A stretch of DNA of 36,842 nucleotides from UBA6115 sp964534515 (GTDB lineage Bacteria; Bacillota; Clostridia; Christensenellales; Aristaeellaceae). Where the stretch lies: positions 1 to 36,842 of the forward strand of contig CAZHPW010000007.1 of the NCBI GenBank assembly GCA_964534515.1, in the 5' to 3' direction. How positions within the stretch are numbered: the stretch's first letter is position 1; every line of letters starts with the position of its first letter. The notes below the pieces were generated by a model. The model was not told the origin of the DNA. It saw only the letters and a program-made list of their open reading frames with translations, and ran no database searches. This document shows, in pieces, positions 15,588 through 24,379 of this stretch. A program made the position numbers and the translations under genes.

Positions 15588-16850
15588 ATGAGCATGACAC
15601 AGACCCAGAAAATCATCGCCGCAGCCGCGGGCAGGGAGAGCGTAACGGCAGGTGAAATCGTCCTGGCCAGGACCAGCCTGGTGTTGGGCAACGACATCAC
15701 CGCGCCCGTCGCCATCAATGAATTTAGAAAAGCCGGGGTGAACAAGGTCTTTGACAAGGATAAAATTGCCCTTGTGCTGGACCACTTCACCCCCAACAAG
15801 GACATCAAGGCGGCCGAGCAATCAAAGCAGGTGCGCGAGTTTGCCCGGGAGCATAACATCACCCACTTTTATGATGTGGGCCAGGCGGGCGTTGAGCACG
15901 CGCTGCTGCCGGAAAAAGGCCTGGTAACCGCCGGGGACCTCATCATCGGCGCGGACAGCCACACCTGCACCTATGGCGCGCTGGGCGCTTTCTCAACCGG
16001 CGTGGGCTCTACCGACATGGCGGCCGCGATGGCTTCGGGCAAGGTCTGGCTGAGGGTGCCGGAAGCCATCAAAGTGGAGCTTGTCGGCAACTTAAAAGAA
16101 AACGTGTCCGGCAAAGACTTGGTTTTGCATCTCATCGGCCAAATCGGCGTGGACGGCGCGCTCTACCAGTCCCTGGAGTTCACGGGCGAGGGCGTCAAAA
16201 GCCTGAGCATTGATGACAGGCTGTGCGTGGCCAACATGGCCATTGAAGCCGGCGCCAAGAACGGCATCTTCCCGGTGGATGAGACGACCCTTAACTACCT
16301 GAAAGACCGCGGCGCGAAAGAACCCACTGCCTATGAGGCGGATGAGGACGCGGTCTACGCGCGGGTCATCCACATTGACCTGTCCGCCCTCACCCCCACT
16401 GTCGCCTTCCCCCATTTGCCGGAGAACACCAGAACCTTTGACAGCATCCCCAAGGATTTGAAGATTGACCAGGTGGTCATCGGCTCCTGCACCAACGGGC
16501 GCCTGAGCGACTTTGTGACGGCGGCTGAAATCATGAAGGGCCGCAAGGTCAGCCCCGATGTGCGCGTGATGATGATACCGGCAACCCAGCAGATTTATTT
16601 GGACGCGATGAGAATGGGCCTGTTTGACATCTTTATTGAGGCCGGCTGCGCCGTGTCCACCCCCACCTGCGGCCCCTGCCTGGGCGGGCACATGGGAATC
16701 CTGGCCGAGGGCGAGCGCTGCGTGTCCACCACCAACCGCAACTTTGTGGGCCGCATGGGCCACCCCAAGAGCGAGGTATATTTGGCCAGCCCCGCCGTGG
16801 CCGCCGCCTCCGCCATTTTGGGCCGTCTGGCTGAGCCCAGTGAACTGTGA
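15588..16850 (+). CDS. leuC: 3-Isopropylmalate/citramalate dehydratase, large subunit
   Basis: This aconitase-superfamily subunit isomerises 2- to 3-isopropylmalate and, given cimA in the operon, probably citramalate to methylmalate. At 420 residues it is the short LeuC type seen in clostridia and archaea rather than the ~466-residue enterobacterial form. The [4Fe-4S] ligands are Cys301 (GSCTNGR), Cys361 and Cys364 (CGPCLGGH). GADSHTCTYGALGAF marks the substrate site. The start ATG at 15588 follows AAAGGAACAGG; a second ATG two codons in is also possible. Confidence 0.93.
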   Translation: MSMTQTQKIIAAAAGRESVTAGEIVLARTSLVLGNDITAPVAINEFRKAGVNKVFDKDKIALVLDHFTPNKDIKAAEQSKQVREFAREHNITHFYDVGQAGVEHALLPEKGLVTAGDLIIGADSHTCTYGALGAFSTGVGSTDMAAAMASGKVWLRVPEAIKVELVGNLKENVSGKDLVLHLIGQIGVDGALYQSLEFTGEGVKSLSIDDRLCVANMAIEAGAKNGIFPVDETTLNYLKDRGAKEPTAYEADEDAVYARVIHIDLSALTPTVAFPHLPENTRTFDSIPKDLKIDQVVIGSCTNGRLSDFVTAAEIMKGRKVSPDVRVMMIPATQQIYLDAMRMGLFDIFIEAGCAVSTPTCGPCLGGHMGILAEGERCVSTTNRNFVGRMGHPKSEVYLASPAVAAASAILGRLAEPSEL

Positions 16851-16864
16851 GAAGGAGAAAAACG

Positions 16865-17347
16865 ATGATTTTGCAAGGAAAAGCGTTGAAATACGGCGAC
16901 CATGTGGACACGGATGTCATCATCCCCGCCCGCTACCTGAACACCTCTGACCCCAAGGAACTGGCCAGCCACTGCATGGAGGACATCGACAAGGATTTCT
17001 CCAAGCGTCTAAACCAGGGCGACATCATCGCGGCCGGGAATAACTTTGGCTGCGGCTCCTCCCGTGAGCACGCGCCTCTGGCCATCAAGACCGCCGGGGT
17101 GAGTTGCGTGGTGGCCAAGAGCTTCGCGCGCATCTTCTACCGCAATTCGGTCAACATCGGTTTGCCCATCGTGGTGAGCGAGCTTGACATCAAGGACGGC
17201 GATCAGGTGACGGTGGACCTGGACAACGGCGTCTTGACCAATGAGACCCAGGGCACCAAGGCCACCTTCCCGCCCTTCTCCCCCTTCCTGCAAGACATTA
17301 TTTCCACCGGCGGCCTGATGAGCGCATTAAAGGAGGGCAAGCTGTGA
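16865..17347 (+). CDS. leuD: 3-Isopropylmalate/citramalate dehydratase, small subunit
   Basis: This 160-residue swivelling-domain partner of LeuC contains DVDTDVIIPARYLNT-like sequence at the N-terminus (HVDTDVIIPARYL) and the substrate-recognition loop YLNTSDPKEL, followed by GNNFGCGSSREHAP. The size matches the short LeuD that pairs with the short LeuC. The start at 16865 is preceded by GAAGGAG; a possible upstream ATG at 16847 overlaps the leuC end and lacks a ribosome binding site. Its TGA overlaps the leuB GTG start as GTGA. Confidence 0.93.
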   Translation: MILQGKALKYGDHVDTDVIIPARYLNTSDPKELASHCMEDIDKDFSKRLNQGDIIAAGNNFGCGSSREHAPLAIKTAGVSCVVAKSFARIFYRNSVNIGLPIVVSELDIKDGDQVTVDLDNGVLTNETQGTKATFPPFSPFLQDIISTGGLMSALKEGKL

Positions 17348-18411
17348 AATTTGACATCACGTTGGTGCCGGGCGACGGCATCGGCCCGGAAATTGTGCAG
17401 GCAGCCTGCCAGGTGCTGGACAAGGTCGGCCAGAAATATGGGCATGCCTTCAACTACAAATCCGTCTTGGCCGGGGGCTGCGCGCTGGACAAGCACGGCG
17501 TGCCGCTGCCGGAGGACACGCTCAAGGCCTGTTTGGACAGCGATTCCGTCCTCTTGGGCGCGGTGGGCGGCCCGCAGTGGGAAACCCTGCCCGGCCATTT
17601 GAGGCCGGAGCGTGCGCTACTCAACATCCGCAAGGAAATGGGGCTGTTCGCCAACCTGCGCCCCGCCAAATTGATGAGCGTGCTCAAGGAAGCCAGCCCC
17701 CTGCGCAAAGAGACCGCCGAAAAGGGCTTTGACCTGTTGATTGTGCGCGAATTGACCGGCGGCATCTACTTTGGCAAGTCTGGCCGCTACCAGTCAGAAG
17801 GCGGGGAGACCGCCTTTGACACCGAGGCCTATTCGGTCGCTGAAATCACCCGCATCGCCAAGGTGGCCTTTGAGACCGCGCGCAAGCGCCGCGGGCAAGT
17901 CACCAGCATTGACAAAGCCAATGTGCTGGAATCCTCCAGACTCTGGCGGGAAACGGTGCACAAGGTGGCCAAGGACTATCCGGATGTGGCGCTCAAGGAC
18001 ATGCTGGTGGACAACGCAGCCATGCAATTGGTGCAAAACCCCGGGCAGTTTGACGTGGTGGTGACCAGCAACATCTTTGGCGACATTCTGTCTGATGAGG
18101 CCTCCCAGTTGACCGGCTCCATCGGATTATTGCCCTCCGCGTCCCTGGGCGAGGGCAAGCGCGGCATGTATGAGCCCATCCACGGCTCCGCCCCTGACAT
18201 CGTGGGCCAGGACCTGGCCAACCCCATCGCCACTGTCCTCTCCGCCGCCATGATGCTGCGGCTGTCCTTTGATTTGGACGAGGAAGCAGCCGCCGTTGAG
18301 CAGGCTGTTGACCGGGTGCTCAACCAGGGCCTGCGCACCAAGGACATCGCCTGGGGCGGCCCCTTCATCAAGGGCAGTGAGATGACAAAAGCCTTATTAA
18401 ACGCGCTGTAA
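17344..18411 (+). CDS. leuB: 3-Isopropylmalate dehydrogenase
   Basis: This NAD-dependent oxidative decarboxylase acts in the leucine branch and, with citramalate-derived methylmalate, probably in the isoleucine branch. The 355-residue protein shows LVPGDGIGPEI (7-17), RPERALLNIRKEMGLFANLRP, ELTGGIYFGKSGR and SIDKANVLESSRLWR. Its C-terminal NAD-binding region holds GSAPDIVGQDLANP. It starts with GTG, overlapping the leuD stop by four bases, with AAAGGAGG eight to nine bases upstream; coupling to leuD is likely. Isocitrate or homoisocitrate dehydrogenases are less likely from the motif set and context. Confidence 0.95.
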   Translation: MKFDITLVPGDGIGPEIVQAACQVLDKVGQKYGHAFNYKSVLAGGCALDKHGVPLPEDTLKACLDSDSVLLGAVGGPQWETLPGHLRPERALLNIRKEMGLFANLRPAKLMSVLKEASPLRKETAEKGFDLLIVRELTGGIYFGKSGRYQSEGGETAFDTEAYSVAEITRIAKVAFETARKRRGQVTSIDKANVLESSRLWRETVHKVAKDYPDVALKDMLVDNAAMQLVQNPGQFDVVVTSNIFGDILSDEASQLTGSIGLLPSASLGEGKRGMYEPIHGSAPDIVGQDLANPIATVLSAAMMLRLSFDLDEEAAAVEQAVDRVLNQGLRTKDIAWGGPFIKGSEMTKALLNAL

Positions 18412-18426
18412 GAGGAGGCGAGGACC

Positions 18427-19500
18427 ATGTTACCCATCACAACAAGCCTGAGCACCAACAAAAAGGAAAAACCGCAGGATGAGAGCAAGCTGGGCTTTGG
18501 CTCCATCTTCACCGACCACATGTTCATGTGCGACTATGAGGCCGGTGAGGGCTGGTACAACGCCAGAATCGCGCCTTACGCCCCCTTGCAGGTGGACCCG
18601 GCCTGCGCGGTCCTGCACTACAGCCAGAGCATCTTTGAGGGGCTCAAATGCTACCGGCGGGAGGACGGCGAACTGCAATTGTTCCGCGTACGGGACAATT
18701 TTGAGCGGATGAACCACTCAGCGCAGCGTCTGGGCATGCCCAAACTGGACATTGAGACCTTTTTAAAAGGGCTCAATGAACTCCTGAAAGTAGAAAAGGA
18801 CTGGGTGCCCCGCCAGCCGGGCACCAGCCTGTATGTGCGCCCGACGCTCATCGCCACGGACTGCAAATTGAGCGTGCACTCCTCCCACTCCTACCTGTTC
18901 TACATCATCCTCTCCCCTGTGGGCGCGTACTACAAGGGCGGCCTGGCCCCCAATGACATCTACATTGAGGATGAGTATGTGCGCGCGGTGCGCGGAGGCA
19001 TCGGCGAAACCAAAGCCGGCGCCAATTACGCGGCCTCGCTCCTGGCCGGCATTGAGGCCGGTGAAAAGGGCTATGCCCAAGTGCTGTGGTTGGACGGGGT
19101 GGAGAAGCGCTACATTGAGGAAGTGGGCGCGATGAACATCCTCTTTGTGTATGAGGGCAAAAAGATTGTGACGCCCAAACTGTCCGGCAGCATCCTGCCC
19201 GGCATCACCAGGGACAGCGTGCTAAAGCTGGCCCGCAGCTTTGGCCTTGAGGTGGCCGAGGAGAGAATGGACATCCATGAGGTGTTAAAAGACATCAAAT
19301 CGGGCAAAATAACCGAGTCATTCGGCTCCGGCACGGCGGCTGTCATCAGCCCGGTCAAGTCCTTTGCCTTCAAGGGTGAGAACTACCAGGTGGGCGACGG
19401 CGGTATCGGCCCAGTCTCCCAGAAGCTGTATGACACTTTGACCGGCATCCAGTACGGTAAACTGACAGATAACATGGGCTGGGTGACCAGGGTTCAATAA
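18427..19500 (+). CDS. ilvE: Branched-chain amino acid aminotransferase
   Basis: This fold-type IV PLP enzyme transfers amino groups from glutamate to the three branched-chain oxo acids. The 357-residue size and the sequence YSQSIFEGLKCYR near 62 fit the longer (type II) BCAT group. The PLP lysine is Lys196 in GETKAGANYAASL. The downstream motifs EVGAMNILFVYEG and GSGTAAVISP complete the site. It closes the pathway operon and is followed 16 nt later by a strong terminator. D-amino-acid or aminodeoxychorismate-lyase relatives are shorter and do not match. Confidence 0.95.
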   Translation: MLPITTSLSTNKKEKPQDESKLGFGSIFTDHMFMCDYEAGEGWYNARIAPYAPLQVDPACAVLHYSQSIFEGLKCYRREDGELQLFRVRDNFERMNHSAQRLGMPKLDIETFLKGLNELLKVEKDWVPRQPGTSLYVRPTLIATDCKLSVHSSHSYLFYIILSPVGAYYKGGLAPNDIYIEDEYVRAVRGGIGETKAGANYAASLLAGIEAGEKGYAQVLWLDGVEKRYIEEVGAMNILFVYEGKKIVTPKLSGSILPGITRDSVLKLARSFGLEVAEERMDIHEVLKDIKSGKITESFGSGTAAVISPVKSFAFKGENYQVGDGGIGPVSQKLYDTLTGIQYGKLTDNMGWVTRVQ

Positions 19501-19513
19501 CATTGAGGTTTCA

Positions 19514-19550
19514 AAAAGGACGCCGCTGATGTCAGCGGCGTCCTTCTTTA
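19514..19550. terminator. Bidirectional terminator between ilvE and the M16 peptidase gene
   Basis: AAGGACGCCGCTGA (19516-19529) and TCAGCGGCGTCCTT (19532-19545) are perfect 14-bp arms around two bases. The T-rich tail TTCTTTA follows on plus, and TTTTTGA follows on minus. It serves both converging transcripts. Confidence 0.9.
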
Positions 19551-19558
19551 ACTTTGAA

Positions 19559-22500
19559 CTATTCCATTTCGCTCATGGCTTTGAGGATGTGGGCCAATTG
19601 GGCGCGGGTCAGGTTCTCCTTGGGCAGGATGTTGTTGTTCCCATCCACCAGGAGCATGCCGCTTTCCATCAGGTAAGCCACGGCGTCCTTGTGCTCCGGC
19701 GTGATTTGGTCCGCGTCGGCCACCCCATCCAGGAAGGCGGGGTTGGCCTTGACTTCAGCCTGGGTCATGACGGCCAGCAGGTCCACCAGCATCTGCGCCA
19801 TTTTTTCACGGGTGAAGGTGGCGTTGGGGGCGGCGTCGGGGGCGGCCATGCCCAATTGAGCCAGCGTCATGATGCCCTGCTCGGCGGTCAGCGGCATGCC
19901 CGCCATGGCGAAGAAGGAGGTCACAAATTCGCCCAGGGTGGCCGGCTCGTCCGTGCCAAAGCGGGTCTCCTCCAGGGGACTTAGCCACTTTTGCTGCATG
20001 GCATGCAGGGCGGCGGCGTAGTAGGGATGGTCCTCGCTCAGGTCTTCAAAGCCTTCCAGCACGGTTTCCTTGACCGCGAAGGGGTTAAGGATGACCTCAT
20101 AGCGCTCCTTGTTCTCTTCCGCCTTGCCGGCGCCTGTGGAGGTGGACACATAGCCCTTTTCATTGAGCAGTTGGTACATGTCCGCATAGGCGTGTACCTT
20201 GTCCGCGGTCAAAGCTTTCAGCTGCGCCATCCAGGTCAGCCTGCGCTCCTGGGACTTGCCTTCCAGGGTGTCCAAAATCGCGCCCAGGCCGCCCGCGATT
20301 TCGCCGGAACTCATCGCGTAGCCGCTGAAGGCGGAGAGGATGTAGCCGTCAAGCGCCTCCTGGTCCACCGCCATGTCCTTGAGCAGCTGGGGCAATTGGG
20401 CATAGACATCAAAGGTTTCCTTCACATTGGGGTCCCGGAAGGAGAGGATGTAAACCCCGTCTTCAGACGCGCCGTGATCAACGCCGTAAACGCCGTACTG
20501 GTTGCGCAGGAGGGGGTAGAGGAAGCTGTCCGCGACCAGGCGGGTGATGGCGTCCAGTTCGCCGGTGGTGGCTTCAATGCCCAAATCGGCATTGGAAGCG
20601 TAGACCAGGTTGTTGGCAACGCCGGTATCCACCACGATGGCCTCACTGTGGGCGATGGCCGGCAGGTCATAAACCGCCGCCTCGCGGGTTTCGTTGTTCA
20701 GTTTGTTTAGGAAGGCATCCGCCACTCCGCGGTTGATGTTGGCGCTGTCCTCATTGCCGGAGAAGGCGGAGATAGCGCCGGGGCGGTTCTTGATAAACTG
20801 CTGAGCCGCTGACAATTTGGCCAGGGCTTCTTCCGGCTTGTCACGAAGCAGGGTTTCGGCCTGCTCCAGGAAGGTGTAGTAGTCCAGGAAGTTTAGGTAG
20901 TTATAGAACTGGTAGGCTGGTTCATAGGCGCCAAAGGCGCGGTAAATCTGCACCTGGAAGACGCTGTTGGTGATGCTCTGCTTGAGGCTTTCCCGGGTCT
21001 GGGCCAGGACATCGGCCACCTTGGCCGCGTCATCCAGCTTGGTTTCAAACAGCAGTTCATACAAGAGGTCATAGGCTGGCGCCAGGTCCTCATCCATGGC
21101 GATGAAGCTGGCCCTTAAGTAAGGCGTGTAGCCGCCCTCATCAATCAGCACGCTGGGTCTGATTTCGGGGTTGTAGAAATAGCGGGTCATGAGGGAGGAC
21201 AATTCCGCCTGGCTGTACTGCGCGGTGTCCAAACGGCCCAAAAGGTCGGAATAGAGCTTGAACCAGTGCAAATCCTCCTGGGGCAGGGCGCCGGCGTCCA
21301 GGAGCAGCAGCGTCTGGCCAACGCCGGACACATCCGCCTTGGCATGCAGACGGCGAACGCCGTCCTCGCCTGTCTCATCGGTCACCTCATAGATGCGGCG
21401 CTCAACCGGCAGGCTTTCCACGTCAACCGCCTGGAGCTGTTTGACATACTCGCTCGCGTCGCCCTGCACCTCGGTGCCAAAGAGGCGGGTGTCCTCCACC
21501 AGTTTAAAGATGTCTTCTTCACTCATGCCCTCGCGGGTCTGCGCCAATTTGTCCGCTAGCGCCGCGGCCTGCTCCTCCTTGAGCCCGGCCTTGGGCGCGG
21601 TGATGACAAGGGCGGTTCTTGGGTTGTTCAGCAAATATTGCTCAATCAGGCGCTGGTAAGTGCCGTTCTGGGCGAAGGTCACATAGTTTTCGGTGTTGTC
21701 CACATAGCGGGCAAAGGCCTTGGTATCACCCGTGATGCCCCAGTAATAAGCGGTGTTGATGGCGATGTTGACGCCGGCGTTCTGGACCTCACCGGAGAGC
21801 AGTAGGCCCAGTCGGGTGGACGCGGCGATGGCTTCCACCGCCTTGAGATCCAGGCCGTCCTTTTGAATCTGGGCTAAGGACTCGCGCACGATGGCTTCAA
21901 ATTCCGGCGCGTCCTCGGCGTTTAAGCCCTTGGCCTGGAAGATGAGGGAGGTCTCGGGCCTGGCGGTATCAATGGTGGAGGAGGCAGTGGCCGCGGGCAG
22001 GCGTTTTTTCATGGCCTGCTGGAAGGGGGAGGAATCGGAATTAATAAGGGTGGTCAAGAGGTCAAAGCCCTCGGTGTCCTCCCAGGTAATATCATTGAGC
22101 ACAAAGCCCAAGTAGACAACAGCGCCTTTGTCGGTGCCGCTGCCCTGTTCCACCGCGAAATCGTAATTCGCGGTCACGGGCTCGGTAATCGGCACATACT
22201 GCTCATCCGGGAAGTCAAAGGTCTTCTTCTCAAAATCGGAGAAGGCGGTGTTCAGCAGCGCGAAGAAGGGGCTGACATCCTTGTACTTGCCATAGAGGAT
22301 GGTCAGGGAGTTGGAGGGATGATAGTAGGCGTCATGGTAGTCCTTCAGGCTCTGCCAGGTCATCTCGGGGATGTTTTGGGGGTTGCCGCCGTAGGAATTG
22401 CCCTTCTGGGAGCCGGGGAAGATGCTCTTGAAGAAATTAAACATGGCGGCGGTGTCAATGGAATAGGCGCCTTCCATCTCGGTATACACGGTGCCGGCCA

Positions 22501-23065
22501 AGGTGAGGGGCGCGTCCTTGTCGGCCATGGCATAGCGCCAGGCCTCCTCCAGGAAGATGCTTTCCTCCTCCATCACATAGGGGTAGAGCACGCTGTCGGT
22601 ATAATAATCCAGGTACTTGAGCAGCTGCTTTTCAGACAGCGAGCCTGCCGGGTAGGTGGTAATAACCCCGGTGGTCATGGCGTTTAGGTAGGTGTTGTAG
22701 GTTTGGTTGATGAGGTTGAAAAACAGCTCCTTGGACGGATATTTCTTGGAGCCGCCCAGCGTGGCGTGCTCAAAGACATGGGGGATACCGGAATCGTCCA
22801 ACACGGGCGTGCGGAAGGAGATGTCAAAGGCGCGGTTGGTGTCCTCATTGGCCAGGTAGAGCACCAGGGCGCCGGTTTTCTCATGCTCATACAAGCCGGT
22901 CTGCGCGTTGACCAGGCCGAAGTGCCCGGTTTCCAGCAGCTTAAAGCCCGCCTGCTCGCTCATCAGGTCCGCTTTGTCCTCAGCAAATACGGGCAGGGCA
23001 AAGCCGGACAGCAGGAGCGCCAGGCATAAGAACAAGGCTGTGAGGGTGGTTGTCATTTGTTTCAT
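19559..23065 (-). CDS. Secreted M16C (PreP-like) zinc metallopeptidase with C-terminal SLH repeats
   Basis: This 1168-residue protein has a clear signal peptide (1-28, ending PVFA). The M16C body begins near 35. The inverted zinc motif is HVFEH (His96, Glu99, His100), followed by LGGSKKYPSKELF, NTYLNAMTT and the third ligand Glu196 in TVYTEMEGAYS, a spacing close to that of mitochondrial presequence protease (PreP). The last ~160 residues, coded at about 19559-20040, look like three S-layer-homology repeats; the last contains FLDGVADADQI, YLMESGMLL and LTRAQLAHILKAM. The likely role is degradation of peptides at the cell surface while bound to wall polymer; M16C enzymes typically cleave short unstructured peptides. 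AAGGAGGAATT precedes the ATG. It has its own promoter and shares a convergent terminator with ilvE. Confidence 0.88.
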   Translation of the reverse strand: MKQMTTTLTALFLCLALLLSGFALPVFAEDKADLMSEQAGFKLLETGHFGLVNAQTGLYEHEKTGALVLYLANEDTNRAFDISFRTPVLDDSGIPHVFEHATLGGSKKYPSKELFFNLINQTYNTYLNAMTTGVITTYPAGSLSEKQLLKYLDYYTDSVLYPYVMEEESIFLEEAWRYAMADKDAPLTLAGTVYTEMEGAYSIDTAAMFNFFKSIFPGSQKGNSYGGNPQNIPEMTWQSLKDYHDAYYHPSNSLTILYGKYKDVSPFFALLNTAFSDFEKKTFDFPDEQYVPITEPVTANYDFAVEQGSGTDKGAVVYLGFVLNDITWEDTEGFDLLTTLINSDSSPFQQAMKKRLPAATASSTIDTARPETSLIFQAKGLNAEDAPEFEAIVRESLAQIQKDGLDLKAVEAIAASTRLGLLLSGEVQNAGVNIAINTAYYWGITGDTKAFARYVDNTENYVTFAQNGTYQRLIEQYLLNNPRTALVITAPKAGLKEEQAAALADKLAQTREGMSEEDIFKLVEDTRLFGTEVQGDASEYVKQLQAVDVESLPVERRIYEVTDETGEDGVRRLHAKADVSGVGQTLLLLDAGALPQEDLHWFKLYSDLLGRLDTAQYSQAELSSLMTRYFYNPEIRPSVLIDEGGYTPYLRASFIAMDEDLAPAYDLLYELLFETKLDDAAKVADVLAQTRESLKQSITNSVFQVQIYRAFGAYEPAYQFYNYLNFLDYYTFLEQAETLLRDKPEEALAKLSAAQQFIKNRPGAISAFSGNEDSANINRGVADAFLNKLNNETREAAVYDLPAIAHSEAIVVDTGVANNLVYASNADLGIEATTGELDAITRLVADSFLYPLLRNQYGVYGVDHGASEDGVYILSFRDPNVKETFDVYAQLPQLLKDMAVDQEALDGYILSAFSGYAMSSGEIAGGLGAILDTLEGKSQERRLTWMAQLKALTADKVHAYADMYQLLNEKGYVSTSTGAGKAEENKERYEVILNPFAVKETVLEGFEDLSEDHPYYAAALHAMQQKWLSPLEETRFGTDEPATLGEFVTSFFAMAGMPLTAEQGIMTLAQLGMAAPDAAPNATFTREKMAQMLVDLLAVMTQAEVKANPAFLDGVADADQITPEHKDAVAYLMESGMLLVDGNNNILPKENLTRAQLAHILKAMSEME

Positions 23066-23121
23066 AATTCCTCCTTGTTAAAGGGTCGGCATCCACCTAA
23101 TGATGAATGAAGTCAACAGAA

Positions 23122-23152
23122 TGACCATATCGGTTTTGGACGACATGGTCAA
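23122..23152 (-). promoter_or_regulatory. Promoter of the M16 peptidase gene with flanking inverted repeat
   Basis: On the minus strand -35 TTGACC (23147-23152) and -10 TATGGT (23124-23129) are spaced by 17 bp. The two boxes are part of a 7-bp perfect inverted repeat, TGACCAT (23122-23128) and ATGGTCA (23145-23151), with a 16-bp spacer. A dimeric regulator could bind across the promoter. The 138-bp spacer 23066-23203 holds nothing else I can name. Confidence 0.45.
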
Positions 23153-23203
23153 TGAATATTGGATTAATTTATGTTCATTTTACAAAGTATGCACAGGCAA
23201 GTA

Positions 23204-24352
23204 TCAGGGCTTGGGCGTGTAATAGGGCATGACGGCGTCGGAGAAGAAGAACTCCAGGAACTCCACCGTGGCCACACCGGTCTGTTCCAGCAGGTTGATG
23301 CGCTGGACCTCCCGGATGTATTTGGCGGTGTCGGCGGTGTAAAGCTCATTGACGATGTTGTTGCGGTAGTAGCCCAGGTCATACAGGCGCTGCTTGAGCT
23401 TGTTGACCAGGGGGTGCTCCATGCCCTCGCGCAGCTCTACCAGCGCGTTCTCATCAGGCACGGGCGCGGGGGTCGCTTTGGGCGCGGGCTCAGCTTTGAG
23501 CCGCCAGCCCACGACGCTTAATTTCTGCGACAGGTCATACACCGGCAGGTAGGTGCCCTGAATTTCAAAGGCGTGGGAGGTGACCTCGTCCACTTTTACG
23601 GTGTAGGGCGCCTGGATGAGGGGCACGCCCAGAATGGCGACATGCACGCCGCCGTCGGTGTCAAAAATGGGCAGGGTGCGGTTTAAGCTGTCAATGTGCC
23701 TGCGGTTGCGCGCGATGGCCCAGGGGTTTTCCGCCGTGTGGATGACCAGGGGAAAATCGCGGTAGCGGTACAAGGTATCCCCCAACTCCTCCCGTGTAAA
23801 GCCAAAGTCATTCAGGGTGCCGATAAAAATCATGATGTGGTTGTAGGTCTTCCCCCTGAGCGCCAGCATATCCCCCACGCTTAGTAACTCGCGCCAGCGG
23901 GGGTAGGGATGGGAGAGCACATCCACGCGGAAAGCGGCATAGCGCGCGTCCTGGAGCATCTCAGAAATGGTGTCTGGGTGCGGCAGGCCGGATTTTTTAT
24001 AGACCTGCCGGGTAAAACCGATGCAGTCATAGCCATAGACATAGTTGCGGCCCACCTTGAAGTGCCCGCTGTCCTGCCAGGCTTCCATTATTTTAAAGAG
24101 CAATTCCTCATCCCGCCCGCCAAAGAAATAGGGCAGGCCCTGGGGGTAGCGGGCGGTGAGGCCGGCCCCGGTGAGCGCATTGTATTTCTGTAAAAAGACA
24201 TTGCCTTCTTCCAGCAGGGAGAGCGACTCGTCCAGTACCTTGGCGCGCATGAGCCTCTTTGGGGCGCCGCCTTCCTCCATGAGCGCGGAGATGGGCAATA
24301 GAAACACGGCCAGCAGGATGGCCAGGCGCCTTATAAAACTTGTTCTAATCAT
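23204..24352 (-). CDS. NlpC/P60-like cell wall hydrolase with C-terminal peptidoglycan-binding-like domain
   Basis: This 382-residue protein starts with a basic and hydrophobic segment (MIRTSFIRRLAILLAVFLLP), a signal peptide or membrane anchor. A central region resembles an NlpC/P60 thiol peptidase: YGYDCIGFTRQVYKKSG supplies the likely nucleophile Cys110, and YNHIMIFIG the likely His172. A proline- and alanine-rich linker (about 285-300) leads to a terminal domain with LVNKLKQRLYDLGYY, which looks like a peptidoglycan-binding (PG_binding_1) repeat. The expected substrate is the stem peptide of peptidoglycan or an amide in the wall; the exact bond is unknown. The ATG at 24350-24352 follows GAGGTG; a GTG two codons upstream has no ribosome binding site. 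It starts 27 nt after rluF and is probably co-transcribed with it. Confidence 0.7.
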   Translation of the reverse strand: MIRTSFIRRLAILLAVFLLPISALMEEGGAPKRLMRAKVLDESLSLLEEGNVFLQKYNALTGAGLTARYPQGLPYFFGGRDEELLFKIMEAWQDSGHFKVGRNYVYGYDCIGFTRQVYKKSGLPHPDTISEMLQDARYAAFRVDVLSHPYPRWRELLSVGDMLALRGKTYNHIMIFIGTLNDFGFTREELGDTLYRYRDFPLVIHTAENPWAIARNRRHIDSLNRTLPIFDTDGGVHVAILGVPLIQAPYTVKVDEVTSHAFEIQGTYLPVYDLSQKLSVVGWRLKAEPAPKATPAPVPDENALVELREGMEHPLVNKLKQRLYDLGYYRNNIVNELYTADTAKYIREVQRINLLEQTGVATVEFLEFFFSDAVMPYYTPKP

Positions 24353-24379
24353 CTGCACCTCACAAATTGGATAAGCGGT

